Source: Alphaproteobacteria bacterium (GTDB lineage Bacteria; Pseudomonadota; Alphaproteobacteria; Acetobacterales; Acetobacteraceae). Taken from it: a DNA stretch of 13,641 nucleotides. A program made the translations under genes and the position numbers. The DNA lies in assembly GCA_026225015.1 (NCBI GenBank), contig JAMFRY010000089.1:1-13641 (forward strand), in the 5' to 3' direction. Every line of letters starts with the position of its first letter. Position 1 is the first letter of the stretch. Positions 6,472 through 13,641 of this stretch are shown piece after piece. The notes below the pieces were generated by a model that ran no database searches, had not been told where the DNA came from, and saw nothing but the letters and a program-made list of their open reading frames with translations.

Positions 6472-6548
6472 GGCCAACGGCTGGTGCATCGACTCACCCA
6501 GTCCACACCGGCACCGGCCAGCGCAGCGATGATCCCTTACCGTTGGCC
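6472..6548. terminator. Weak inverted repeat between convergent genes
   Basis: GGCCAACGG (6472-6480) and CCGTTGGCC (6540-6548) are exact reverse complements, with a nested CATCG/CGATG pair (6487-6491, 6527-6531). It lies between the ends of the HIG1-type gene and the BLUF gene. The 59-bp spacer makes a terminator role doubtful. Confidence 0.25.
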
Positions 6549-6565
6549 GCGCCGTGAAACTCTAT

Positions 6566-7042
6566 TCAGAGCTGCGGCGTAGGGGTGGATGAGGTTTGCA
6601 CCAGGTTCAACAGCAGCGCGACCAGCGTGTCGCTGCTGCTTGTTGGGTTGGCGACCGCGCGATCCAGCGAAGCAATGTTGTGCAGCGGCGTGGAATCGCC
6701 CGGGCGCGAACCTGCAAGCGCCATTGCCCAGGCGCCGAACATGCGGCTCTCAATGGGTTCGACTTTAAGGATGGTGGGATATCGGTGGCGTGGGTCCAGT
6801 TTGATCCGGTTATAGGTGGATCTCACGGCGGCCGCGGGCCCCTCAAGGGTTTGAGCGAATCGGCCATTACTGACCATGAGCGCGCCGGTAATGCCCACGC
6901 TGCTGTTCCGCCGCCGGGCGGTGGCGAGAATGGCGGTGTATTGTTGCGCGATTTCGGCGGCGGAACCGTCGATGATGGCCTTACTGTAGTAGAGAATCCG
7001 GATGAGTCGCTCCGGCGATTCCGTGGCAAGCTTCTCGAGCAT
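6566..7042 (-). CDS. BLUF-domain blue-light photoreceptor
   Basis: This 158-residue protein has a full BLUF domain at about 11-112: LIRILYYSKA, RRNSSVGITGALMVSNGRFA, QTLEGPAAAV and FGAWAMAL. By alignment by eye with AppA, the flavin-switch residues are Tyr18, Asn46, Gln64, Trp105 and Met107, all present, so FAD binding and the light-driven hydrogen-bond switch should work. The remaining 45 residues form short helices with no enzymatic output domain, so it must act through a partner protein. The ATG at 7040-7042 follows GGAAGG; a TTG six codons upstream is less likely. It lies 89 bp behind the WD40 gene on the same strand and may share its transcript. Confidence 0.93.
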   Translation of the reverse strand: MLEKLATESPERLIRILYYSKAIIDGSAAEIAQQYTAILATARRRNSSVGITGALMVSNGRFAQTLEGPAAAVRSTYNRIKLDPRHRYPTILKVEPIESRMFGAWAMALAGSRPGDSTPLHNIASLDRAVANPTSSSDTLVALLLNLVQTSSTPTPQL

Positions 7043-7115
7043 CGGCGATCTGCCTTCCAATGGGATAGTTGGATGCGTCGCTTCTAAGGGGAAGACCTTA
7101 AGGAGCCGTGTTGCC

Positions 7116-7129
7116 CGCCTGTTTAGGCG
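7116..7129 (-). terminator. Short hairpin between the WD40 and BLUF genes
   Basis: CGCCT (7116-7120) and AGGCG (7125-7129) pair around a 4-nt loop, 2 bp beyond the WD40 stop codon on the minus strand. The stem is only 5 bp and no U-tract follows, so it may attenuate rather than end transcription into the BLUF gene. Confidence 0.25.
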
Positions 7130-7131
7130 CT

Positions 7132-8157
7132 TTAATTCGTAACCGAAAAATCCACAATCGCGGCAAAACCATCTGCCGTGCCGAAGGCCAGATGCGAGCC
7201 CGAGCTGTTCCAGGCCATTGCCGATACGGCGCCGCGCCCCGGCGCCGCGACCGGCAGGATTTTTTCGCGCGCGATATCGGCCATGACCACCAGACCGTCA
7301 TCGAAACCGGCGGCGATGACGTCATGCAACGGATGGCAGGCAACGCGTTTGACGAAGGCTCGGCCGTCGCCGCCGGCCAATTCAACCGGCGCCTTGCCCA
7401 TCGGTCCGCCGCCGAAGAACGGCCAGATGACGATGGCATCCGCCCCCGCGGTCGCCAGCCATCTGCCGGATTTGGTGAAACCGAAGGATTCGGTTTTTGC
7501 CGGATAGCCGCTCATGCGCATGTGTTTGCCTTCCGGCAGCGTCCAGCCATGCAGGGCGCTTTCCTGCATGGCGGTTACCAGCGCCGCGCCATCCGGGTGC
7601 AAGGCGACGCCGATATGGCTGCCCTTCCATTCCAGCAGACGCGGGCCGGCGGTGGAAGATGAGGTGAACCAGAGCGAAGCGCCGTTGTAATGCGAGGCGG
7701 CGATGCGCTTGCCTTTGGCATCGAAGGCGATGCCGGTCACCGTCGAGGGATGGGGCAGGGTACGGAGCTTCTCGTCCCTGGCATTGAAGAGATGCAGCTG
7801 CTTGCCCACCGTGCAGGCAAGGATTCCGTTTTTTGGATGCGCGAAGGAGGCGGCGTGCTCCACCCATTTCATCCCGAACACGGCGATTTGCGAGACGGAT
7901 TCCCGCGTCACCCGGTTGAACTTGCCGTCATCCCCGCCGGAGACGAACCCATGCGGCGCGAGATCCTGGGCAAAGGCGAGCACCGCGCCGTCATGCGCCT
8001 GGATCTGGCTCCAGCCTTCGCCATCGGAGAAATGCACGCTGCCATCGCCCAGGGCGAAACCGGCATGGCCGGCGCGGTCGAAGGCGCAGGAAGTGACATG
8101 GGCGCCGAGTTGTTGCGAAATGCCCCGGGACTTCAAAAGCGCGTCGAGATCGGTCAT
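7132..8157 (-). CDS. WD40-repeat beta-propeller protein
   Basis: This 341-residue protein shows about eight WD40-like blades, for example VTSCAFDRAGHAGFALGDG, VTGIAFDAKGKRIAASHYNG, ESFGFTKSGRWLATAGADAI and AMAWNSSGSHLAFGTADG. Most blades lack the terminal Trp-Asp, as is usual in bacterial WD40 proteins. There is no signal peptide or catalytic domain, so it is probably a cytosolic scaffold that binds another protein. Its partner is unknown; the downstream BLUF gene on the same strand and the divergent secreted-protein gene (48 bp away) are the only local candidates. The ATG at 8155-8157 lacks a strong Shine-Dalgarno but matches the natural start of the first blade. Confidence 0.88.
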   Translation of the reverse strand: MTDLDALLKSRGISQQLGAHVTSCAFDRAGHAGFALGDGSVHFSDGEGWSQIQAHDGAVLAFAQDLAPHGFVSGGDDGKFNRVTRESVSQIAVFGMKWVEHAASFAHPKNGILACTVGKQLHLFNARDEKLRTLPHPSTVTGIAFDAKGKRIAASHYNGASLWFTSSSTAGPRLLEWKGSHIGVALHPDGAALVTAMQESALHGWTLPEGKHMRMSGYPAKTESFGFTKSGRWLATAGADAIVIWPFFGGGPMGKAPVELAGGDGRAFVKRVACHPLHDVIAAGFDDGLVVMADIAREKILPVAAPGRGAVSAMAWNSSGSHLAFGTADGFAAIVDFSVTN

Positions 8158-8205
8158 GGAGGATGGGGTTAACCAAGCTGGACTGGCACGGCAAGAGCGG
8201 AGCGG

Positions 8206-8868
8206 ATGATGAGGAAAGGGTCAGGTCTGGCTGGGGTTTTCCTTCTGTCGATGATCGCGGCGGGTAGTGCGGAGGCTGGGAAGCCCGCACCTGCTCAGCA
8301 ATTCGCGGCGGTTCTGCAAAACCCAGGGCATCTGCAACTGGTGCTGCAATCCGCGCAGGCGACCCCGGCCTGGACGCATCTGGCCTGCGCCGGCGCAGTT
8401 TTCACCCCGGCGCCGCAAATTGCCGTGTATGTGCCGATCGTGTTCGACAGCACCGGCGCACCGGTGCGCGGCGAATGGCGGGAGGCGCTGATCGCCAGCG
8501 GCTGTGGCGCGCCGATGACCCTGAACGTGCTAACAAAAATCACCGACCCGGCGACGCTGGCGACCGGTTATCTGCTCCCCGGCAGCACCGTTGCCGACCC
8601 GATTTTGCAGAATGCGGCGCAAGGCCCGGCGATCAAGGCGGCGGGCGGCGTTCCGGCGGGATGCCGCCAGGCCTATATCGCCAATACCGAATTCGTCGGT
8701 TACGAGGGGCCTAATGCGGCAAAGCAATCCGCAGGCAAGCAGATGGGGCCGTGGAAAGAGCTATGGACCCTTGATCTCTGTGGGTCGCCCAGGCAGGTGA
8801 TGCTGCATTTCGTGGCTGACGCCACCGGGGTGGCGATCAATGCATTCCCCGCTTCAGCCGCGCCGTGA
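8206..8868 (+). CDS. Secreted/periplasmic protein of unknown function
   Basis: This 220-residue protein begins MMRKGSGLAGVFLLSMIAAGSAEAG, a good Sec signal peptide with probable cleavage after AEA at residue 24. The mature part has four cysteines (61, 100, 153, 192), enough for two disulfide bonds, and aromatic/glycine-rich stretches such as TEFVGYEGPN and MGPWKELWTLDLCGSP. I do not recognise a family. The segment around 180-210 (WKELWTLDLCG...HFVADATG) is the most structured-looking. Two adjacent ATGs (8206 and 8209) are possible starts. It is divergent from the WD40 gene across 48 bp, so they share a promoter region. Location in the periplasm is inferred from the signal peptide and cysteines. 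Confidence 0.8.
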   Translation: MMRKGSGLAGVFLLSMIAAGSAEAGKPAPAQQFAAVLQNPGHLQLVLQSAQATPAWTHLACAGAVFTPAPQIAVYVPIVFDSTGAPVRGEWREALIASGCGAPMTLNVLTKITDPATLATGYLLPGSTVADPILQNAAQGPAIKAAGGVPAGCRQAYIANTEFVGYEGPNAAKQSAGKQMGPWKELWTLDLCGSPRQVMLHFVADATGVAINAFPASAAP

Positions 8869-8895
8869 CAAATGACAAAGCATTGACAATACCGC

Positions 8896-8926
8896 CCTTG
8901 GGCCGGCCTTGGGCCGCCTTGGGCCT
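8896..8926. repeat. Three tandem copies of a 10-bp GC-rich unit
   Basis: CCTTGGGCCG occurs at 8896-8905 and 8907-8916, then CCTTGGGCCT at 8917-8926. It follows a TTGACA (8884-8889) in the 186-bp non-coding gap before the HNH gene. It may be slippage product or a protein-binding array; no -10 at the right spacing from TTGACA is visible. The rest of the gap (8927-9054) holds nothing I recognise. Confidence 0.6.
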
Positions 8927-9054
8927 GGTTGCGCTTGCGGCGCGGCGGCAGGTTTGTCATAAAGCCCGCATGGCTGGCAATAACCACCAGATTTGGCCCG
9001 ATTCGCACATTCGGCCCCAGACCTTGTTCCGTCCTTTCTGGGACCGGTTCAGTA

Positions 9055-9615
9055 GTGTTTGAGGGCGGGTTCAGTTACCCCGCCCTTGTGCTGAATGCGG
9101 ATTTCCGTCCGCTTTCTTACTTCCCCCTATCGACATGGAACTGGCAGGACGCCGTGAAAGCGGTTTTTCTGGACAGGGTTTCCGTGCTCTCCGAATATGA
9201 GCGGGAAGTGCGCTCCCCAAGCTTTTCCATGCGCCTGCCCTCGGTGATTGCGCTGCGGGATTTTATCCCCTCTTCGCGCATGCCGGCCTTCACTCGGTTT
9301 AATGTTTTTCTGCGCGACTGCTTTACCTGCCAGTATTGCAGCACCCGCCGCCCGGCGCCGGAACTGACCTTCGACCACGTGATTCCGCGCGCCAAAGGCG
9401 GCCGCACGACCTGGGAGAATGTGGTAACCGCCTGCGGCGGCTGCAATCTGCGCAAAGGCAGCAAGCTGCCGAAGGAATGTCACATGTTTCCGCGCCATGC
9501 GCCAAGGAGGCCGACCAGCTGGGAGCTGCAGGATCGCGGGCGCGGCTTTCCGCCGAATTATCTTCATGAGAGCTGGCGGGACTTTTTGTACTGGGATTCC
9601 GAACTGGAGAGCTGA
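9055..9615 (+). CDS. HNH endonuclease family protein
   Basis: This protein of 186 residues has a conserved N-terminal part starting FSYPALVLNADFRPLSYFPL and an HNH nuclease core: zinc cysteines C92-x2-C95 and C127-x2-C130, catalytic His108 in TFDHVIPRAKGG, Asn122 in TTWENVV and Asn131. The C-terminus FPPNYLHESWRDFLYWDSELE is typical of a group found in nearly all alphaproteobacteria, usually single copy and without a restriction partner; its physiological role is unknown to me. It is therefore more likely a housekeeping nuclease than a mobile element. I chose GTG at 9055 because the open frame upstream (to a TTG at 8929) translates to sequence unlike the family. The next gene starts 3 bp after its stop. 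Confidence 0.9.
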   Translation: MFEGGFSYPALVLNADFRPLSYFPLSTWNWQDAVKAVFLDRVSVLSEYEREVRSPSFSMRLPSVIALRDFIPSSRMPAFTRFNVFLRDCFTCQYCSTRRPAPELTFDHVIPRAKGGRTTWENVVTACGGCNLRKGSKLPKECHMFPRHAPRRPTSWELQDRGRGFPPNYLHESWRDFLYWDSELES

Positions 9616-9618
9616 ACA

Positions 9619-10041
9619 GTGGATTTGGCAGCCGCGAAACAAATTTTGGATGCTGCTTTGGCCTATGCGAGCGAGCACGGGTTCAAGCCGATGGCGATTG
9701 GGGTGATCGATGCGCGCGGGGCCTTGAAGGCTTATGCTGCGCAAGACGGGACCAGTTTAAAGCGCGGCGAGATCGCGCTGGCAAAGGCCAATGGAGCGGT
9801 GGCGCTGGGAATGGGCTCGCGCGCCTTGATGAAGCGGGCGGAAACCCAGGGCTATTTTATTGCGGCGGCGACCGCTGCGATCGGTGGCTCTCTGGTGCCG
9901 GTACCGGGCGGCGTGCTGGTAAAGGATGCGGCAGGCGCGCTGCTGGGGGCGGTCGGGATTTCCGGCGATACCTCGGATAATGACGAGGCGGCGGCGCTGG
10001 CGGGAATCAAGGCGGCGGGCCTTATTGCCGACCCTGGATAG
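9619..10041 (+). CDS. GlcG/HbpS-family protein (DUF336-type heme-binding fold)
   Basis: This 140-residue protein starts at a GTG preceded by GGAGAG at 7-bp spacing. Motifs typical of the GlcG/HbpS family are visible: AIGVIDARGALKAYAAQDG, LAKANGAVALGMGSR, LVPVPGGVLVKDAAGALLGAVGISG and a final DEAAALAGIKAAGL. The family includes heme-binding HbpS, small proteins beside glycolate and diol-use operons, and many of unknown role. Without a signal peptide it is cytosolic. It follows the HNH gene by 3 bp, so they form an operon, though no functional tie between the two families is known to me. It is convergent with xseA. Confidence 0.88.
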   Translation: MDLAAAKQILDAALAYASEHGFKPMAIGVIDARGALKAYAAQDGTSLKRGEIALAKANGAVALGMGSRALMKRAETQGYFIAAATAAIGGSLVPVPGGVLVKDAAGALLGAVGISGDTSDNDEAAALAGIKAAGLIADPG

Positions 10042-10088
10042 GGCAATCAGAACGGCTCGAGGATCGTCTGAATAACACGAACATTGCG

Positions 10089-11447
10089 TTATAAATCCAG
10101 AAGCCCCTGCTTCGGGATGGCCTTGGCGGCGATCTCGCCATCATGGAATCTCAGGTTCAGGGCGTCGCCGGGACTAATTTTCGCGGCGCTCAGGATCGGG
10201 GCGCCCTTTGGAGTCGTTACCAGCACGAAGCCGCGCTGCAGGACGGATTCGTATGATACGGCGTTGAGGCGGGCGGACAGGTTTTCAACGCGCAGTCTGG
10301 CCTCGCGCAGGCGGCCGGGCAAAGGCGCTTCCAATCGGTGCGAGAGTAGCGCGATCTGGTTGCGGTTGCGCGCCAGAAATTCTCTGGGGTGAATCAAACG
10401 TCCGGCCAGGCGTTCGAGCGCGGAGCGGCGAGCGGCGGCATAGTTGGGGAGTGCCAGGGTCAGGCGTTCGGCGCGGTCGTCCAAGCGCTGGCGGGCGGAG
10501 CCGAGCAGTTGCGGCAGGTTGGGCAGTTTGCTCACCGCCCGCTCCAGCCGCGCGCTGGCGGCGGTGGCGGCATGCGCCAGGGCGCCGGCAAGCCGGGCGG
10601 CTTTCTGCGCCAGGTCGGCCAGAAGTTCGAGCCGGGGCGGGAGGGCCATTTCGGCGGCGGCGGTGGGGGTGGGGGCGCGGCGGTCGGAAACAAAGTCGAT
10701 CAAGGTGGTATCGGTCTCATGCCCCACCGCAGAGATGATTGGTATGCTGCACGCCGCGACGGCGCGGAGCAAAGCCTCGTCGTTGAACGCCATCAAATCT
10801 TCCAGGCTGCCGCCGCCGCGCGCGACGATGAGAATATCCGGGCGGGGAATCGGGCCGTCGGGGGGTAAATTGGAAAAGCCGTTAATGGCGGCGGCGATCT
10901 GGGCGGCGGCTTGCTCGCCCTGCACCGCGACCGGCCAGAGCAGGATTGGCCGGGGGAAGCGTCGGGCGATGGTGGTTTTGATATCCTGCAGCACCGCGCC
11001 CTGCGCCGAGGTCACCACGCCGATTACCCGCGGCAATAACGGAATCGCCCGTTTGCGGGCCGGATCGAACATGCCTTCGGCTTGTAGTTTCAGCCGCAGC
11101 GTCTCGATTCGCGCCAGCAGCGCGCCGGCGCCGGCATATTCCAGCCGCTCGATGATGAGCTGGTATTCGGAGCGCTCCGGGTAGGAGGTGATTCTGCCGG
11201 TGGCGATCACCTCGACCCCGTTTTCCGGCTTCAGCGCGATCCGCCCGGCATTGCCCCGCCAGATGATGGCGCGGATTTTCGCGGACTCGTCCTTCAGGGC
11301 CAAATACACATGGCCGGAGGCGTAGGCCTTCAGCTCGGTGATCTCGCCGCGCACCCGCACCCGGCCGAAGGCGCCCTCCAGCGTGTGCTTGATGGCGCCG
11401 GCAATGTCGGAGACGGTGAGTTCCGGGATGTTCGGCAAATCGCTCAT
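10089..11447 (-). CDS. xseA: Exodeoxyribonuclease VII large subunit
   Basis: This 452-residue protein (E. coli XseA is 456) has an N-terminal OB-fold (about 1-105, with VRGEITELKAYASGHVYLALKD) and the ExoVII large-subunit catalytic region with GVVTSAQGAVLQDI (143-156), ARGGGSLEDLMAFNDE (209-224) and GHETDTTLIDFVSDRRAPTP (242-261), then a long coiled-coil and the end motif LQRGFVLVT. With XseB it degrades single-stranded DNA from both ends in repair. I chose ATG at 11445-11447 because the conserved MSDLPNIPELTVSDI starts there; the open frame runs 29 codons further but only into the purD promoter/5' region. xseB is not in the window. Divergent from purD across 48 bp. Confidence 0.97.
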   Translation of the reverse strand: MSDLPNIPELTVSDIAGAIKHTLEGAFGRVRVRGEITELKAYASGHVYLALKDESAKIRAIIWRGNAGRIALKPENGVEVIATGRITSYPERSEYQLIIERLEYAGAGALLARIETLRLKLQAEGMFDPARKRAIPLLPRVIGVVTSAQGAVLQDIKTTIARRFPRPILLWPVAVQGEQAAAQIAAAINGFSNLPPDGPIPRPDILIVARGGGSLEDLMAFNDEALLRAVAACSIPIISAVGHETDTTLIDFVSDRRAPTPTAAAEMALPPRLELLADLAQKAARLAGALAHAATAASARLERAVSKLPNLPQLLGSARQRLDDRAERLTLALPNYAAARRSALERLAGRLIHPREFLARNRNQIALLSHRLEAPLPGRLREARLRVENLSARLNAVSYESVLQRGFVLVTTPKGAPILSAAKISPGDALNLRFHDGEIAAKAIPKQGLLDL

Positions 11448-11475
11448 GCCGGCAGAGTATGGTAGGAGCCGGCAT
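11446..11475. promoter_or_regulatory. Inverted repeat in the xseA-purD divergent intergenic region
   Basis: ATGCCGGC (11446-11453) and GCCGGCAT (11468-11475) are perfect reverse complements separated by 14 bp. The left arm overlaps the start codon of xseA. It could be a regulator site or fold in the purD leader; a role is not shown by sequence alone. Confidence 0.3.
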
Positions 11476-11495
11476 AAGAGAAGCTGGAGGGTTGC

Positions 11496-12770
11496 ATGCG
11501 GGTGTTGATTATCGGGTCCGGCGGGAGGGAGCATGCGCTGGCCTGGAGCATTTCGGCGAGCCCGCTATTGACGGCGCTGTTCGTCGCGCCCGGCAATCCG
11601 GGCACCGCGAACATTGCCACCAATGTGCCGATTTCCGCGAAGGATATTCCGGCGTTGGTGGCGTTCGCACAGGACCAAAAAATCGATCTGGTGGTGCCGG
11701 GGCCGGAGGCGCCGCTGGTGGCCGGGATTGCGGATGCGCTTGGCGAGGCGGGCATACGCTGCTGTGGGCCGAGCGCTGCCGCCGCGCAACTGGAAGGCAG
11801 CAAGCGCTTCACCAAGGAGATCGCCGACGGAGCAGGAATCCCGACAGCGGATTGGGCCAGCTTCGACGACCCCGATGACGCGCATGATTATGTGGAGGAT
11901 ATGGGCGCGCCGATCGTGATCAAGGCGGATGGGCTGGCCGCGGGTAAGGGCGTGGTGGTGGCGGCGACGCTCGAAGAAGCCCATGCGGCGATCAGCGCGA
12001 TCATGGAAGATAAGGTGCACGGCGCCGCCGGAGCAGAAGTGGTGATCGAGGAATGTCTGGTCGGCGAAGAAATCTCGGTTTTTGCGCTCTGCGATGGGCT
12101 GGATGCGATCTATCTGGGCAGCGCCGCCGATCATAAGCGGGTTGGCGACAACGATACCGGGCCGAATACCGGCGGTATGGGCGCGATTGCACCGGCGCCC
12201 TGGGCGAGTGCGGAGGTGATCGAAGCGAGCATGGCGCTCATCATCCGGCCGGCGCTGGCGGAAATGGCAGCGCTTGGCACACCCTTCCGGGGGTTCCTGT
12301 TCGCCGGGCTGATGCTGACCGAGGCGGGGCCGAAGCTGATCGAGTTCAACGTGCGCTTCGGCGATCCGGAATGCGAAACCCTGCTGCCGCTGCTGCGCTC
12401 GGATATTCTGCCCGCTTTGCTGGCGGCAACCGACGGCCAGCTCGCGCATGTCGATCTACGCTGGCGGGCAGGGACCTCGGCCACGGTGATGCTATGCGCA
12501 AAAGGCTATCCCGGCGCCTACGCAACCGGCGGCGAGATTTACGGCTTGGAGGAGGCCGGCGCTTTGCCGGGTGTAACCATTTTTCACGCTGGAACGATGC
12601 TGGAACAGGAAGCGGTGCTGGCGAATGGCGGGCGGGTGCTGGCGGTGAATGCCGTCGGCGATAATCTGCGCCAGGCGATCGAGCTTGCCTATGCGGCTGT
12701 GGATACCATCGAATGGCCCGACGGTTTCTGCCGCCGCGATATCGGAATACGGGCGCTGCACGCTACGTAG
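11496..12770 (+). CDS. purD: Phosphoribosylamine-glycine ligase (GAR synthetase)
   Basis: This 424-residue protein carries out the second step of purine synthesis, ATP-dependent joining of glycine to phosphoribosylamine. Visible are the N-terminal GSGGREHALAW (7-17) and VAPGNPGTA, VVPGPEAPLVAG (66-77), the ATP-grasp segment VIKADGLAAGKGV (141-153), DHKRVGDNDTGPNTGGMGA (212-230) and EFNVRFGDPECE (283-294), and a C-terminal domain to 415. Length matches known PurD. The ATG is preceded by GGAGG six bases upstream. The stop TAG lies inside a palindromic intergenic repeat. No other pur gene is adjacent, normal for alphaproteobacteria. Confidence 0.98.
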   Translation: MRVLIIGSGGREHALAWSISASPLLTALFVAPGNPGTANIATNVPISAKDIPALVAFAQDQKIDLVVPGPEAPLVAGIADALGEAGIRCCGPSAAAAQLEGSKRFTKEIADGAGIPTADWASFDDPDDAHDYVEDMGAPIVIKADGLAAGKGVVVAATLEEAHAAISAIMEDKVHGAAGAEVVIEECLVGEEISVFALCDGLDAIYLGSAADHKRVGDNDTGPNTGGMGAIAPAPWASAEVIEASMALIIRPALAEMAALGTPFRGFLFAGLMLTEAGPKLIEFNVRFGDPECETLLPLLRSDILPALLAATDGQLAHVDLRWRAGTSATVMLCAKGYPGAYATGGEIYGLEEAGALPGVTIFHAGTMLEQEAVLANGGRVLAVNAVGDNLRQAIELAYAAVDTIEWPDGFCRRDIGIRALHAT

Positions 12771-12800
12771 GATGGGCAGAGCGCAAGCGAAGCCCATCAA
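12768..12800. repeat. Palindromic intergenic repeat (REP-like) between convergent genes
   Basis: GATGGGC (12771-12777) pairs with GCCCATC (12792-12798) around an inner GCGCAAGC loop region. The sequence TAGGATGGGC...AGCGAAGCCCATC has the form of a GGATGGG/CCCATC palindromic repeat that I recall as widespread in proteobacterial intergenic DNA. It begins at the purD stop and lies between the ends of purD and the antiporter gene, so it is well placed as a bidirectional terminator. Confidence 0.7.
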
Positions 12801-12823
12801 CACGCAACGAGAACTGCTCGGCC

Positions 12824-13641
12824 CTAATCCAATTTCCCACTGATAAATCCCAGCCTTTTCAAAAGCACAGGCATCGTGATCCCCTGCGCGACAATCGAAA
12901 ACGCAACAACCCCAAAGGTCGCGATCAGGATTTGGTTACGAAACGGCAGTGAATCTGGCAGTGACAGAGCCAGCGCCAGGCCGAGCGCGCCGCGCAAGCC
13001 CCCCCACCAGAGAATATGCTGCTCGGCCAAGGCAATCGGCCGGGCGGATCGCCGGAACAGCAGGCAGATCGGATAGACCGACAATGCCCGCGAGAGCAGC
13101 ACCAGCGCGATGATGGTGAGCAGCGCCGGGCCCCCGAGCTCGCTGAACGGGATGCGGGCAGTGGCCATGCCGATGAGGAGAAAAACCAGCGAATTGGCGA
13201 TGAAGGCGATGAACTCCCATAACGTCAGCACGAATTCGCGGCCCTGGCTGGTGAGCCGGCTATGGTCATCATCCGCAAGCACGCCGAAATTGCCGATCAG
13301 CAGGCCGGCGGTGATGGTGGCGAGCACGCCGGAGCCGCCAAAATGTTGCGCAAGCTGAAAGGCGCCATAGGCGGTTACGGTGGTAAGCGTGCTTTCCACC
13401 AGATGGTCGGCGGTGTGGCCGGCGACGGCCAGCGCGGCACCGGCGCAAAGCCCGCCTGAGAAAATGCCGCCGCCAACGGTCAGCCCCAAGGTTTCGGCGG
13501 CATAGGCCGGCGAGATGCTGCCGGATGACGATTGCGCATAAGCCAAGGCCAGTACGAAGAGCACCGCGGCCACGCCGTCATTGAACAGGCTTTCGCTTTC
13601 GGTGAGCAGCCGGAGCCGTCCGGAGATGTGATTATCCTTGA
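12824..13641 (-). CDS. CPA1-family cation/proton antiporter (N-terminus outside window)
   Basis: The frame runs off the right edge of the window, leaving 272 residues of the C-terminal part. It contains the family signature TESESLFNDGVAAVLF (the FNDG aspartate lies in the ion-binding region of NhaP-type antiporters), then about eight membrane helices, GVLATITAGLLIGNFG, FIANSLVFLLIGM, HILWWGGLRGALGLALALSLP and a short tail. The WGGLRGAL motif is diagnostic for CPA1 Na+(or K+)/H+ exchangers. It would export cations in exchange for protons and help control pH or salt; the ion cannot be told. No cytosolic regulatory domain follows. It is convergent with purD. Confidence 0.93.
   Translation of the reverse strand, partial: KDNHISGRLRLLTESESLFNDGVAAVLFVLALAYAQSSSGSISPAYAAETLGLTVGGGIFSGGLCAGAALAVAGHTADHLVESTLTTVTAYGAFQLAQHFGGSGVLATITAGLLIGNFGVLADDDHSRLTSQGREFVLTLWEFIAFIANSLVFLLIGMATARIPFSELGGPALLTIIALVLLSRALSVYPICLLFRRSARPIALAEQHILWWGGLRGALGLALALSLPDSLPFRNQILIATFGVVAFSIVAQGITMPVLLKRLGFISGKLD

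Noticed and set aside
8929..9054. Upstream extension of the HNH gene to a TTG start
   Set aside because: The added 42 residues are Arg/Pro-rich and unlike the family, whose conserved part begins about 5 residues after the GTG at 9055.
11448..11534. N-terminal extension of xseA by 29 codons
   Set aside because: It would overlap the start of purD and precedes the conserved MSDLPNIPELTVSDI start; the shorter form matches the usual XseA length.
11565..12449. A 294-codon open frame on the minus strand opposite purD
   Set aside because: purD is certain from its motifs; the antisense frame is Arg/His/Gln-rich with no recognisable domain.

Overview
The window looks like a piece of a GC-rich alphaproteobacterial chromosome, most likely Rhodospirillales/Acetobacteraceae. 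That placement rests on GC-rich codon use, the style of the HNH endonuclease and the small HIG1-type twin-membrane protein; no rRNA or marker gene fixes the taxon. No tRNA, rRNA, CRISPR array or intact transposase is visible.

Layout. 1-498: the C-terminal end of a large repetitive surface or secreted protein. 607-1256: a PIN-domain toxin-antitoxin pair with a 4-bp overlap. 1257-1669: a gene-poor stretch with one IS-like end and two strong hairpins. 1670-3589: a non-heme chloroperoxidase-type alpha/beta hydrolase (minus) and a LysR regulator (plus), divergently transcribed around a T-N11-A dyad. 3736-6174 (minus): a large MscS-family mechanosensitive channel with an in-frame 15-bp tandem repeat. 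6263-6454: a HIG1-type small membrane protein. 6566-7042 (minus): a stand-alone BLUF blue-light sensor, downstream of a WD40 beta-propeller gene (7132-8157, minus). 8206-8868: an unrecognised secreted protein. 9055-10041: a tightly coupled HNH endonuclease and GlcG/HbpS-type protein. 10089-12770: divergent xseA and purD. 12824-13641 (minus): a partial CPA1 cation/proton antiporter.

The most notable observation is that the hydrolase-LysR pair lies inside a 2.38-kb interval bounded by two inward-facing near-identical 23-bp sequences (20 of 23 match; 1352-1374 and 3712-3734). This looks like terminal inverted repeats without a transposase between them. The right repeat stops 2 bp from the mscS stop codon, and the lysR gene is clearly poorer in GC than its surroundings. 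Together these suggest a passenger-carrying mobile cassette or two relic IS ends. The rest is mostly ordinary chromosomal housekeeping (xseA, purD, antiporter, mscS) mixed with accessory genes (toxin-antitoxin, adhesin end, BLUF). A palindromic intergenic repeat follows purD and supplies its stop codon.
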